Below are positions 18,359-30,360 of a stretch of 64,000 nucleotides of DNA, one piece after another. The number at the start of each line of letters is the position of its first letter. Position 1 is the first letter of the stretch. The position numbers and the translations under genes are program-made. The notes under the pieces were generated by a model. It made no database searches, was not told the DNA's origin, and saw nothing but the letters and a program-made list of their open reading frames with translations. Where the stretch lies: the NCBI RefSeq assembly GCF_003182095.1, contig NZ_QGTJ01000005.1:66680-130679 (forward strand). The letters are read 5' to 3'. Source of the DNA: Plasticicumulans acidivorans. Its GTDB lineage: Bacteria > Pseudomonadota > Gammaproteobacteria > Competibacterales > Competibacteraceae.

Positions 18359-18601
18359 ATGACAGCTCAAAATCTCAGCAACGTCCTGCTCGGCTCAGCC
18401 CTGTTGCATTACCTCGTGCTGCTGATCTGGTTCGGCGCGTTCGTGGGGGCGCACGATGCGCTCTACCGGCTGCATACGCGCTGGTTCCGCCTGTCGCTGG
18501 AGCGCTTCGATGCGATCCATTACGCGGGCATGGCCGTCTACAAGATCGGCGTGCTGCTGCTGTTCCTGATCCCCGGCATCGCGCTGCGGATCTGGGGCTG
18601 A
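18359..18601 (+). CDS. Small membrane protein, DUF6868-like
   Basis: An 80-residue protein with two membrane segments, LLHYLVLLIWFGAFVGAHDA and GVLLLFLIPGIALRIWG, separated by LHTRWFRLSLERFDAIHYAGM. The HD, RWF and FDAIHYAGMA elements match the small DUF6868 family of unknown role. The coding sequence is GC-rich like the core genome, yet the 20 bp before its ATG are AT-rich island sequence with no clear ribosome site. The island therefore probably replaced its original leader. It may be translated poorly or by readthrough from the upstream membrane gene. Confidence 0.7.
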   Translation: MTAQNLSNVLLGSALLHYLVLLIWFGAFVGAHDALYRLHTRWFRLSLERFDAIHYAGMAVYKIGVLLLFLIPGIALRIWG

Positions 18602-18602
18602 G

Positions 18603-18635
18603 CGCACCGCCCGCCCGTTGCGGGAGGGCGGTGCG
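18603..18635. terminator. Hairpin between convergent genes
   Basis: CGCACCGCCC (18603-18612) and GGGCGGTGCG (18626-18635) form a perfect ten-base stem exactly between the convergent stops of the DUF6868 gene and korB. No T-tract follows on either strand, so it may stop transcription weakly or protect 3' ends. Confidence 0.45.
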
Positions 18636-18642
18636 GCCTGCG

Positions 18643-19479
18643 TCAGCCGACGGTGAACTCGGCGGCGATCTCGTCCAGCGTGGCCGGTGCGGCCGGGTGG
18701 GCGGCGTAGACCGGGCGCGGAGCGATGTAGAGCATGCCGGTGGTGTAGCCGTCATCGACCAGCGCGCGGTTGAAGGCTTCGCCGCGATCGCCGGTCGGCT
18801 GCCAGTCGGCATGGGCGCGAGCCTTGAACTCGTCCTGCTGCTCCGGGCGGTAGGTGACGCAGGGGCAGAGCACATGGATCAGCGCAAAGCCCGGATGACG
18901 GATCGCCGCGACGATCTGTTCTTTCATCTGTGCCGGATCGTTGGCGGCGGAGCGGGCGACGAAGCTCGCTCCGGCGGCCAGGGCGATTTCCAGCGGCCGG
19001 AAGGCCGGTACGCCGGGGCCGTCGGGGGTGAGCACGCTGCCGGTCCAGTCCGGCGCGGCGGTCGGCGAGGCCTGGCCCTTGGTCATGCCGTAGACGCCGT
19101 TGTCCATGACGATGTAGGTGATGTCGGCATTGCGCCGGCAGGCGTGCATGAAGTGATTGCCGCCGATCGAAAAACCGTCGCCGTCGCCGCCGGCGGCGAG
19201 CACCGTCAGTTCTGGGCGGGCGATCTTCAGCCCGGTGGCCAGCGGCAGCGCACGGCCGTGCACGCCGTGGAAGCCGTAGACCGAGGCATAGGCCGGAATG
19301 CGTGAGGAGCAGCCGATGCCGGAGACGAAAGCGACCTCCTCGCGCGGCAGCTGCAGCTCGGCCAGTGCACGGGTGATCGAGGCGATGACCGAGTAGGCGC
19401 CGCAGCCGCGGCACCACACCGGTTTGATGTCGGACTGGTAATCCTTGGCCTTGAGTTTGGGCTTGGTGACGGCATCCAT
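18643..19479 (-). CDS. korB: 2-oxoacid:ferredoxin oxidoreductase, beta subunit
   Basis: A 278-residue thiamine-diphosphate subunit. WCRGCGAYSV near residue 22, SGIGCSSRIP, GDGDGFSIGGNH and MDNGVYGMTKGQ are the standard TPP/Mg2+-binding set of the OFOR beta chain. With the alpha/gamma subunit it oxidatively decarboxylates a 2-oxoacid, 2-oxoglutarate being most likely from the KorAB layout, to the acyl-CoA while reducing ferredoxin. No 4Fe-4S ferredoxin subunit is encoded beside it. It follows korA by only 3 bp and is surely in the same operon. The substrate remains inference. Confidence 0.9.
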   Translation of the reverse strand: MDAVTKPKLKAKDYQSDIKPVWCRGCGAYSVIASITRALAELQLPREEVAFVSGIGCSSRIPAYASVYGFHGVHGRALPLATGLKIARPELTVLAAGGDGDGFSIGGNHFMHACRRNADITYIVMDNGVYGMTKGQASPTAAPDWTGSVLTPDGPGVPAFRPLEIALAAGASFVARSAANDPAQMKEQIVAAIRHPGFALIHVLCPCVTYRPEQQDEFKARAHADWQPTGDRGEAFNRALVDDGYTTGMLYIAPRPVYAAHPAAPATLDEIAAEFTVG

Positions 19480-19482
19480 CGT

Positions 19483-21240
19483 TCAGACCTCCTCGACCAG
19501 CGTGGACTGGGGCAGTGCGATCAGCGTCATCACCGCTTTGACGATCTCATCGGGGCGAATCGCCACCGGGCCGGGGCGGTGGTGGCCGACGGTGCGCTTG
19601 GGCAGCGGGCAGGTGCTGCGCAGGTAGCGCAGGAACTGGCCGTCATGATTCTGCTCGACCACCAGCGCGCGCTCGACACCGAACAGCGCGGCCGCAAAGG
19701 CTGCCGGCTGCGCCGGTGCCAGCAGGCGCAGCGACAGCAGCCGCACCGGCACACCGGCGGCGTTGAGGCGGGCGACGGCTTCGCGCGCGGCGCCGGTCAG
19801 CGAACCGAAGGTGATGACGGCGGTATCGGCCCACTCGTCGCCTTCGCACAGTGCCCAGTCCTCGCCGTAGTCGAACTGCTCAAGCTTGTGACGGCGCTTG
19901 TCGAGCTGCTCGCGGTGATGCGCGGCCTGCGTCGACGGTGTGCCGCGCGGCGCGTGCTCCAGGCCGTCGGCAGTGTATTCGCCGCCCGGCGTGCCGGGAA
20001 TCGCCATCGGCGAGATGCCGTCGGCGGTCGGCACGTAGCGCATGTAGCCCTCGGCGTCAGCCTCGGCGGTCTGGCGCCTGGCGCGCAGGCCCGGATCGGG
20101 CAGAGCGTCGACGATCGCCCGCGCCTGGCCGCTGGCCTGGTCACTGAGCACGATGCCCGGCACCTGCAGTGCCTCGGCGAGCTGCACCGTCCACTGCGTG
20201 GTGAAGGCGCAGTCGGCGATGCCGGCGGCGGCGGTGACCAGATGCGGCGCATCGCCGTGCAGGCCGTGCAGGGCGATGTCCAGATCGGCCTGCTCGGACT
20301 TGGTCGGGATGCCGGTCGACGGCCCGCCGCGCATCACATTGCAGATCACCAGCGGGATTTCGGCGGCGACGGCGAGGCCGATGGCTTCGGTCATCAGCGC
20401 CAGACCGGGGCCGGAGGTCGCTGTCAGCGACGGCACGCCGCCGTAGGCGGCACCGATGATCATATTGATCGAGGCCAGCTCGTCCTCGGCCTGCACCAGA
20501 CTGCCGCCAACGCGCGGCAGGCGCGGCGCCAGCCATTCGAGGATCTCGGTCGCCGGGGTGATCGGGTAGGCGGCGACGAAGCGCACGCCGGCGCGCAGCG
20601 CACCGAGGCCGCTCGCCTCGTTGCCGCTCAGCGCCCAGCGCCGTGCACCTTCGTTGATCGTGGCCGGCAGCGGCAGGCGCTCGATGCCCTCGATGGTCGC
20701 CGCTGCCGTAGCCCCGGCGAGTACCGCGGCGCGGCTGCTGGCGACGGCGGCTTCGCCCTTGTCGGCGAGTTCGATGCCGATCACCGCTTCGACCGCCTCG
20801 ACCGGCAGGCCGGCCAGCGTCGCCAGCAGGCCGAGCGCGACCATGTTGACGCGGCCGCCGCATGCCGTCGCCAGCGCGCCGAGCGGCACTTCGACCACGC
20901 GCGGTTCGGCTTTGAGGATCGCCGGCGGAATCACGCCGGCCGCCGGATCGGCGATCAGCAGACTGTGGCGCTGCAGCGGCAGCTCGGCGGCAAAGCGTTC
21001 GATGTTGTTCCAGTCGACGGCGAGCAGCACGTCGAAAACATCGTCCGGTGAGTCGACCGGGCGGCTGGCCAGACGCAGCAGCGCGGCGGCTTCACCGCCG
21101 CGGATCTGCGGGCCCAGCGCCTTTGACATCAGGCCGTAGGCGCCTGCGGTGGCGGCGGCGTCGAGCAGCATCTGCCCGGCGGTCATCACGCCAGCGCCGC
21201 CGGAGCCGCACAGGGCGATGGAAAGGGAATGATGGTCCAT
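19483..21240 (-). CDS. korA: 2-oxoacid:ferredoxin oxidoreductase, fused gamma-alpha subunit
   Basis: A 585-residue chain. The gamma domain occupies about residues 1-190 (GSGGAGVMTAGQMLLDAA; SKALGPQIRGGEAAALLRL), and the alpha domain begins near 205 (GNEASGLGALRAGVRFVAAY, then PITPATEI). VQAEDELASINMIIGAAYGG and TATSGPGLALMTEA are typical of the KorA pyrimidine-binding domain. The start is well supported by GAGGAGG eleven bases upstream. It is the first gene of korAB, and an upstream palindrome at 21345-21364 may be its operator. The pair probably replaces or supplements 2-oxoglutarate dehydrogenase under low oxygen. Confidence 0.9.
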   Translation of the reverse strand: MDHHSLSIALCGSGGAGVMTAGQMLLDAAATAGAYGLMSKALGPQIRGGEAAALLRLASRPVDSPDDVFDVLLAVDWNNIERFAAELPLQRHSLLIADPAAGVIPPAILKAEPRVVEVPLGALATACGGRVNMVALGLLATLAGLPVEAVEAVIGIELADKGEAAVASSRAAVLAGATAAATIEGIERLPLPATINEGARRWALSGNEASGLGALRAGVRFVAAYPITPATEILEWLAPRLPRVGGSLVQAEDELASINMIIGAAYGGVPSLTATSGPGLALMTEAIGLAVAAEIPLVICNVMRGGPSTGIPTKSEQADLDIALHGLHGDAPHLVTAAAGIADCAFTTQWTVQLAEALQVPGIVLSDQASGQARAIVDALPDPGLRARRQTAEADAEGYMRYVPTADGISPMAIPGTPGGEYTADGLEHAPRGTPSTQAAHHREQLDKRRHKLEQFDYGEDWALCEGDEWADTAVITFGSLTGAAREAVARLNAAGVPVRLLSLRLLAPAQPAAFAAALFGVERALVVEQNHDGQFLRYLRSTCPLPKRTVGHHRPGPVAIRPDEIVKAVMTLIALPQSTLVEEV

Positions 21241-21344
21241 ATGACTCGCGACCTCCTCGTATGGGGGAAAAAAGAAGACGAGGGATCGGCCCGCCGGCTG
21301 GGTCGATCAAAGGTCGGTATAGATAGCATTGGCACTTCTGGCGA

Positions 21345-21364
21345 TTATTGCGCTGCGGCAATAA
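21345..21364 (-). promoter_or_regulatory. Perfect palindrome in the korAB leader
   Basis: TTATTGC, six bases, then GCAATAA: a perfect inverted repeat of seven-base arms about 105-125 bp before the korA start, in the only sizeable gap (21241-21582) between korA and ilvN. It could bind a dimeric regulator. No convincing -35/-10 pair was found around it, so promoter position is open. Confidence 0.4.
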
Positions 21365-21504
21365 AGTCGCGGAAAAGTGCCTGCAGCCAAGAGAAAAAGC
21401 CTTTGCCGACAATATGTTGTGTGCACTTTTGTGGTGCAGTGACAGGATTGCACACTACCGGCAGGCTACATTTTTGTGTGACGCAACAGCGTGGCCCGCG
21501 ACAG

Positions 21505-21548
21505 CAAAACGGGGCGGCCGCGGCAGCCATCCGCCGCGACCGCCCCGT
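21505..21548 (-). terminator. Rho-independent terminator of ilvBN
   Basis: Read on the minus strand, a 16-base stem (21533-21548 pairing with 21509-21524, one mismatch, eight-base loop) is followed by GTTTT. It lies 35 bp past the ilvN stop and separates ilvBN from the downstream korAB operon. Confidence 0.75.
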
Positions 21549-21582
21549 GCGCCCGGGGGGGGCTTGCAGGGTGGCGTCGCCG

Positions 21583-21879
21583 TTAGGCGGCGCTTGCGAT
21601 CTGCGTGAACACGACGTGGCCGTCGTCGTGGCGCACCACTTCGATGACGTCTTCGAGCTTGCGCACCTGGCGGGTCATCGGTTCGAGCATCTCGGTGTCT
21701 GGCACCTGCAGCCAGATGCGGCTGCGGCTGCCGTCGTCGAGTGGCAGGCAGACGATGCCCTCGACGTTGCAGGCGCGGCGGGCGAACAGGCCGCAGACGT
21801 GCGACATCACGCCGGGGTGGTTGTGGACGGTGAGTTCGAGCACGGCGAGCGCGGTCGGCACGGTACGGGTCGCATTCAT
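21583..21879 (-). CDS. ilvN: Acetolactate synthase small (regulatory) subunit, IlvN type
   Basis: A 98-residue single ACT domain: [20 protein letters not shown] followed by [12 protein letters not shown] and a second beta-alpha unit ending [11 protein letters not shown]. The length fits IlvN (about 96 residues in E. coli) rather than the longer IlvH. It binds valine and confers feedback control on the large subunit. Its start is 3 bp after the ilvB stop, so the two are coupled. The usual C-terminal domain of IlvH is absent, as expected for this class. Confidence 0.9.
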   Translation of the reverse strand: MNATRTVPTALAVLELTVHNHPGVMSHVCGLFARRACNVEGIVCLPLDDGSRSRIWLQVPDTEMLEPMTRQVRKLEDVIEVVRHDDGHVVFTQIASAA

Positions 21880-21882
21880 GGT

Positions 21883-23547
21883 TCAGCCTCCGATCATGTC
21901 GGTGTTGGCGGCGCCGGGGGCCACCATCGGATAGACCTTTTCCTCGATTTCGATCGAGGCGTGGATCAGGCAGGGACCGGGCTCGGCGAAGGCTGCGGCG
22001 AGCGCGTCACGCACGTCGATTTCCTCATCGAGGTCGACCGCGCGCAGGCCGAAGGCGCGGGCGAGGGCGACGAAGTCCGGCTGGCCGCGGAACACCGAGG
22101 CATTGAGGCGGCCGCCGTAGAACAGCGTCTGCTGCTGGTGCACCAGGCCGAGCGCGCGGTTGTTGAGCAGCACGATCTTCACGTTGAGGTTTTCTTCGGC
22201 CAGCGTGGCGAGTTCCTGGATGTTCATCAGGATCGAGCCGTCACCGCTGAAGCACACCACCGGGCGCTCGGGGTCGGCGAGCGCGGCGCCCATCGCCGCC
22301 GGCACGCCGAAGCCCATCGTGCCCAGACCGCCGGAAGTCAGCCACTGCCGCGGCCGCTCCAGCGGGTAGGCCTGCGCCGCCCACATCTGGTGCTGGCCGA
22401 CGTCGGTGGTGACGATCGCGCGCGGGCCGGCGGCACGCGCCACGGCCTTGATCAGCCCGTAGTGGCGGCGCGGATCGTCGTCGCCGTCGAGCCTGAGCGG
22501 GAAGTCGCGCTTGAGTTCGGCGATGCGTGTCAGCCAGGGGCTGCGGTCGGGGCAGCCGATGCGCGGCAGCAGGCGGGCGAGCACCTCGCCGACATCGCCG
22601 TTGAGGCCGATGTGGGCGGTCTTGATCTTGTCGAGTTCGCTGGCGTCGATGTCGATGTGCACGATCGCTGCACCCGGGCAGAACTCGGCGACCTTGCCGG
22701 TGGCGCGGTCATCGAAGCGCGCGCCGACGGCGATCAGCAGGTCGCACTCGTTGAGCGCGAGATTGGTGCAGCGCGCGCCGTGCATGCCGAGCATGCCGAG
22801 CGCGAGCGGATCGTCGTGGGCCAGCGCGCCAAGCGCCATCAGCGTCGTCGTCACCGGCAGCTGCGCGCGCTGCGCCAGCTCGCGGGCGAGCGGCGCGGCA
22901 CCGGCGTGCACCACGCCGCCGCCGAGGTAGAGCACCGGGCGCTGCGCGGTGTTGATCATCGCCGCGGCGCGCTCGATGGCGGCGTCGGCCGGCTGCGGTG
23001 CCGGTGCGGCGCGGCCCGGCTGCGGCCATTCCTCGAACTCGATGGTCGCCAGCTGGATGTCCTTCGGCACGTCGATCACCACCGGCCCGGGACGACCCGA
23101 CAGCGCGATGCTGAAGGCCCGCGGAATCACGTCGAGCAATTCCTCGACGCAGTTGATCAGGTAGTTGTGCTTGGTGATCGGCACCGTCAGGCCGTAGGTG
23201 TCGACCTCCTGGAAGGCGTCGGTGCCGATCATGCCGCTCGGCACCTGGCCGGTGATGGCGACGATCGGGATCGAGTCGAGGCGGGCGTCGGCGATCGCGG
23301 TGAGCAGGTTGGTCGCGCCAGGGCCGCTGGAGGCCATGCACACTGCCGGCACGCCGCTGACGCGGGCCATGCCCTGGGCGATGAAGCCGGCGCCCTGCTC
23401 GTGGCGGCAGAGCACGTGGTGGATCAGCTCGGACTCACCGAGCGCATCGTACAGCGGCAGGATCGCGCCGCCCGGGATACCGGCGACGGTGCGCACGCCC
23501 TGGCGTTCGAGGAGGCGGGTGATGAGTTGTGCTCCGGTCATCTTCAT
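21883..23547 (-). CDS. ilvB: Acetolactate synthase large (catalytic) subunit
   Basis: A 554-residue TPP/FAD enzyme that condenses pyruvate with pyruvate or 2-oxobutyrate, the first common step of valine, leucine and isoleucine synthesis. GIPGGAILPLYDAL near residue 23 precedes the catalytic glutamate region (CRHEQGAGFIAQG); SSGPGATNLLTAIADA follows; the TPP motif GDGSILMNIQELATL lies near residue 440. Length and the short ACT partner fit the IlvBN isozyme. It is preceded by a leader peptide and attenuator (23600-23798), the classical control of this operon. The start ATG-AAG-ATG offers two adjacent options. Confidence 0.93.
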   Translation of the reverse strand: MKMTGAQLITRLLERQGVRTVAGIPGGAILPLYDALGESELIHHVLCRHEQGAGFIAQGMARVSGVPAVCMASSGPGATNLLTAIADARLDSIPIVAITGQVPSGMIGTDAFQEVDTYGLTVPITKHNYLINCVEELLDVIPRAFSIALSGRPGPVVIDVPKDIQLATIEFEEWPQPGRAAPAPQPADAAIERAAAMINTAQRPVLYLGGGVVHAGAAPLARELAQRAQLPVTTTLMALGALAHDDPLALGMLGMHGARCTNLALNECDLLIAVGARFDDRATGKVAEFCPGAAIVHIDIDASELDKIKTAHIGLNGDVGEVLARLLPRIGCPDRSPWLTRIAELKRDFPLRLDGDDDPRRHYGLIKAVARAAGPRAIVTTDVGQHQMWAAQAYPLERPRQWLTSGGLGTMGFGVPAAMGAALADPERPVVCFSGDGSILMNIQELATLAEENLNVKIVLLNNRALGLVHQQQTLFYGGRLNASVFRGQPDFVALARAFGLRAVDLDEEIDVRDALAAAFAEPGPCLIHASIEIEEKVYPMVAPGAANTDMIGG

Positions 23548-23599
23548 CGACGTTCAATCTCCGTGGGGGCCGGTGGTGCCGGTGGAGGAAGACGCCGTG

Positions 23600-23643
23600 A
23601 AAACGCGAACCCCCCGCCGGCTCGCTAGCGCCGGCGGGGGGTT
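23600..23643 (-). terminator. Transcription attenuator of ilvBN
   Basis: On the minus strand a perfect 14-base GC-rich stem (23630-23643 with 23608-23621, eight-base loop GCTAGCGA) is followed by CGCGTTTTC. It sits between the stop of the putative leader peptide (23667) and ilvB (23547), as expected for attenuation by branched-chain aminoacyl-tRNA supply. The T-run is short and four bases removed from the stem. Confidence 0.75.
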
Positions 23644-23666
23644 CTGGAAGCTTGGAAACCGTGGGG

Positions 23667-23798
23667 CTACGCCAGAACCGTCGCGGACGCGCGAGCGTCA
23701 GCTACCAGCAGTACTACGCGTAGAGCGAGGCCGGCGGCCCGGGGGGCGGCTCGATTCACTGCTCGGCTGTAGTGGAAGGCGTGCATCGTCAGGTTCAT
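23667..23798 (-). CDS. ilvBN leader peptide
   Basis: A 43-residue open frame beginning MNLTMHAFHY and ending GLALRVVLLVADARASATVLA (quoted from the last turn; key run is LRVVLLV). The cluster of valine and leucine codons shortly before the stop is the hallmark of leader peptides that stall when charged Val/Leu-tRNA is scarce. E. coli ivbL carries a similar valine run. The terminator hairpin begins 23 bp after the stop. A second ATG at 23786 is possible, and neither has a strong ribosome site. Function is inferred from position, composition and hairpin together. Confidence 0.72.
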   Translation of the reverse strand: MNLTMHAFHYSRAVNRAAPRAAGLALRVVLLVADARASATVLA

Positions 23799-23824
23799 CT
23801 TGCGGTGCGGGTTTCGGGTTGCGG

Positions 23825-23853
23825 ACTTTAGCGGTGCACGGTGCACTGCACAA
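23825..23853 (-). promoter_or_regulatory. Promoter of the ilv leader
   Basis: Reading minus, TTGTGC (-35, 23848-23853) and TAAAGT (-10, 23825-23830) are 17 bp apart, placing transcription start near 23818, about 20 bp before the leader ATG. The spacer contains repeated GTGCAC, which could be an operator. The rest of the gap to metH (23854-24049) shows no clear riboswitch. Confidence 0.5.
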
Positions 23854-24049
23854 GCCCGTGCTGGAGGATTTTTCATCCTGCTGCGGCACCGGCTGGCAGC
23901 GCGGGTGGACGCAATAGCGTCGGGGGGGGTGTCGAGTCCCCTCCTGTCGCCGCTTGGCGGCGGCTCGGTGCAGCGCTATGAATTTGATCCGGCAGGGAAC
24001 AGGCGCGAGAATCGCGCCCCCCGTGTGACCTTGCGACGAAGCCACCGCC

Positions 24050-27723
<3,674 letters not shown>

Positions 27724-27742
<19 letters not shown>

Positions 27743-28251
27743 GCGGCGAGCGCGCCCGCGCGCCAGCGCTGCAGCACGAAGGCCGCCAGCGCATCGGCGT
27801 CATCGAGCGGCAGCACCGGCAGCGTGCTGCTCAGCTGCGGATCGTCGCTGGCGATGGCGATGACGTGCGCATCGTGTGTCGCCAACAGGGCGTGGCCGAG
27901 TGCGGCGCGGTGCAGCTCGATCTTCGGCAGCGCGGCGTGCTTGTGGCCTTCGACCAGGATCAGGTCGAGGTCGGCGCGGTCGAACCGCGCCATCGCCGCG
28001 GTGAAATCCCGGGCACCGTGCTCGAAGTGCACCAGCCGCCGGTTCGAGGCGATCACCAGCTGCGTGGCGCCGGCGGCGCGCAGGCGCTGGCTGTCCTTGC
28101 CCGGGTGGTCGATCTCCAAGGCGTGATGGCTGTGCTTGAGCAGGCCGAGGCGCAGCCCGGCCTGGCGCAGCCGCGGGATCAGCGCCGTCAGCAGCGTGGT
28201 CTTGCCGGTGCCGCTCCAGGCGGCGAAACCGAGGCAGGGCGTAAGGAGCAT
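27724..28251 (-). CDS. mobB: Molybdopterin-guanine dinucleotide biosynthesis protein MobB
   Basis: A 175-residue P-loop GTPase-like adaptor. The N-terminal [19 protein letters not shown] contains the Walker [25 protein letters not shown] and [11 protein letters not shown] (Walker B with EGHK) are MobB signatures. It assists MobA in attaching GMP to molybdopterin for enzymes such as nitrate reductase or DMSO reductase. I chose the ATG at 28251 because it precedes the conserved first strand; a GTG at 28287 without ribosome site is less likely. The 3' end overlaps metH by 19 bp, convergently. No other moco gene is nearby. Confidence 0.9.
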
Positions 28252-28374
28252 GACGCGGAAACTGGCAGCGGCGGAGTCTGCTGCCACTATATCGCGGGAG
28301 TCCGCTGCCCGCTTGGCCAGCGCTGCAGCAAGCCTTTGATCCAGGCCGTTTCCTGAGGCGGCAACTCACGGTAA

Positions 28375-28534
28375 CGGACAGCGGCAGCTTATTACCTGTA
28401 AGATTCCGGCCTGTCTTTTCCGCCTGCCGGTGCAGGCGCGGGGCAGCACTTGACGGCATCCGCCGGTCATTGCCGCCGCCGCGGGTTGCCGGCTGTGTTC
28501 CTTCAGCGCACTGAATCAGAGGTCATTACTCCGC
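28375..28534 (+). promoter_or_regulatory. Structured leader upstream of nhaA
   Basis: About 160 bp of non-coding sequence precede nhaA. CGCCTGC (28421-28427) and GCAGGCG (28432-28438) form a perfect seven-base hairpin with a CGGT loop. A second GC-rich foldback around 28460-28493 (CCGG...CCGG with an internal CCGCGG) may follow. Ion-responsive leaders are known in front of nhaA genes, but I cannot assign a class from memory, so this is only a structural observation. Confidence 0.3.
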
Positions 28535-29707
28535 ATGCTCAATGCCATCAGGGAGTTCCTGAAGCTCGAAGCCGCCAGCGGCATCGTGCTGTTCTTCGCT
28601 GCCGTGCTGGCGATGCTGGTCGCCAATTCGCCGCTCGCGCATTACTACAACCTGTTCATCGACATTCCGGTCGTGGTGCGCTTCGGCCCGCTGGAAATCG
28701 CCAAACCGCTGCTGCTGTGGATCAACGACGGCCTGATGGCGGTGTTTTTCTTCCTCGTCGGCCTCGAACTCAAGCGCGAGGTGCTCGAAGGCGAGCTCTC
28801 CGACCGGCGGCAGATCGCGCTGCCGGCCATCGCCGCGCTCGGCGGCATGCTGGTGCCGGCGCTGATCTACGCGGCGTTCAATTTCCATGATCCGGTGTCG
28901 CTGAATGGCTGGGCGATTCCGGCGGCGACCGACATCGCCTTCGCGCTCGGCATCCTCTCGCTGCTCGGCGATCGCGTGCCGACGGCGCTGAAGGTGTTCC
29001 TGGTGTCGATCGCGATCTTCGATGACCTCGGCGCCATCGTCATCATCGCGCTGTTCTACACCTCACAGCTGTCGCTGACGGCGCTCGTCGTCTCGCTCGC
29101 CTGCCTGCCGCTGCTGTACCTGCTCAACCGTCGCGGCGTGACACGCTTCACGCCGTACCTGTTCATCGGCCTGGTGATGTGGGTGGCGCTGCTCAAGTCC
29201 GGCGTGCACGCGACGCTGGCCGGTGTCGCGCTGGCGCTGTTCATTCCGCTGCGCAGCGAGAAATCACCGGAGTTCTCGCCGCTGCGCACGCTCGAACACG
29301 ATCTGCACGCGACGGTCGCCTTCGGCATCCTGCCGCTGTTCGCCTTCGCCAACTCCGGCATCGGCCTGGCCGGCGTCGGCGCCGAGGCGCTGCTGCACCC
29401 GGTCGCGCTCGGGGTCGCGATGGGCTTGCTGTTCGGCAAGCAGATCGGCGTGTTCGTCTTCAGTTGGCTGGCGATCCGCCTGGGCATGGCGCGCCTGCCC
29501 GAAGGCGCGGGCTGGCGCTCGCTGTACGGCGTGGCCGTGCTCTGCGGCATCGGCTTCACGATGAGTCTGTTCATCGGCTCGCTGGCCTTTCAGGAGGGCG
29601 ACGCCGAGCGCATCTTCGCCGAGCGCATCGGCATCATCGGCGGCTCGCTGCTCTCCGGCCTGATCGGTTACCTGGTGCTGCGCCAGGTGCTGCCGCGGCG
29701 CAGTTGA
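28535..29707 (+). CDS. nhaA: Na+/H+ antiporter NhaA
   Basis: A 390-residue inner-membrane antiporter with about twelve helices that expels Na+ (or Li+) in exchange for H+ and regulates internal pH. The ion-binding aspartates are in [19 protein letters not shown] near residue 160; [13 protein letters not shown] near 130 carries the helix IV unwound-region TDIAFA motif. The pH-sensor region [20 protein letters not shown] and [13 protein letters not shown] are also conserved. Length matches E. coli NhaA (388). It is a single-gene unit with a structured leader, divergent from mobB. Confidence 0.95.
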   Translation: MLNAIREFLKLEAASGIVLFFAAVLAMLVANSPLAHYYNLFIDIPVVVRFGPLEIAKPLLLWINDGLMAVFFFLVGLELKREVLEGELSDRRQIALPAIAALGGMLVPALIYAAFNFHDPVSLNGWAIPAATDIAFALGILSLLGDRVPTALKVFLVSIAIFDDLGAIVIIALFYTSQLSLTALVVSLACLPLLYLLNRRGVTRFTPYLFIGLVMWVALLKSGVHATLAGVALALFIPLRSEKSPEFSPLRTLEHDLHATVAFGILPLFAFANSGIGLAGVGAEALLHPVALGVAMGLLFGKQIGVFVFSWLAIRLGMARLPEGAGWRSLYGVAVLCGIGFTMSLFIGSLAFQEGDAERIFAERIGIIGGSLLSGLIGYLVLRQVLPRRS

Positions 29708-29711
29708 GCGC

Positions 29712-30305
29712 TCAGCGCAGCTCGATGTCCTCGACGTAGACCAGCTCGCAGGCACCGTTGCCGGTATCCAGCCGTGTCAGCGAGCTGCGCCAGTGCCAGC
29801 CGTCGTCGCGCGACGCCTCGACCAGATACCCCTTGAGCCAGACGCGCTGGCCGGGGTGGATCGCGGCGATGCGCTTGGCAACGCCGGCGTCGGCCGGGAT
29901 CAGGTGCATGTTGGCGCTGCTGGCGCTGATCTCGGCCGGCGGCAGCGGCGGCTCGCCTTCATAGCGCCAGGTGTAGAAGCGTGCGCCCTGGCCGATGTCG
30001 AGCTGGTCGAGCACGCGCTGGTCCGAGGTGCGTCCCCAGGCGAAGGCGACGTCCACCGGCACCAGCGCCGCGCCCTCATCGAAGCGGTAGCTCATCGTGT
30101 GCAGTGCCCGCGCCTCCATCTCGAAGCGCGCCAGCGGCTGGATGCGGAAGGCCTTGTAGGTAAACGCGGCGGCGTCGGTGGGCGTCTGCTTCGGTTCGGC
30201 GTGGATGTAGTCGCCGGCCTGCCAGCTTTCGGCGCGCTGCGCCCGCCACTGCACGATGCCGTAGCCGACGGCGACGAGCGAGGCGAGCACGATGAGCAGA
30301 CGCAT
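29712..30305 (-). CDS. Membrane-anchored or exported protein of unknown function
   Basis: A 197-residue protein beginning with MRLLIVLASLVAVGYGIVQW, an uncleaved anchor or signal sequence. The remainder is soluble and probably extracytoplasmic, with aromatic-rich segments (FTYKAFRIQPLARFEMEAR, DVAFAWGRTSD, WRYEGEPPLPPAEI) and a C-terminal region HPGQRVWLKGYLVEASRDDG then CELVYVEDIELR. The pattern of an OB-like strand set ending in VYVEDIELR recurs in small uncharacterised bacterial proteins. I do not recognise a named family. It is convergent with nhaA, 4 bp apart. Confidence 0.7.
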   Translation of the reverse strand: MRLLIVLASLVAVGYGIVQWRAQRAESWQAGDYIHAEPKQTPTDAAAFTYKAFRIQPLARFEMEARALHTMSYRFDEGAALVPVDVAFAWGRTSDQRVLDQLDIGQGARFYTWRYEGEPPLPPAEISASSANMHLIPADAGVAKRIAAIHPGQRVWLKGYLVEASRDDGWHWRSSLTRLDTGNGACELVYVEDIELR

Positions 30306-30360
30306 GGACGGATTCCCCGGTGGCAGGATGAGCACTGCCCATGCTAGTCGCTCGCGGATG

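Noticed and set aside
23854..24049. Cobalamin or SAH riboswitch before metH
   Set aside because: I could not find the conserved boxes of either class in this stretch.
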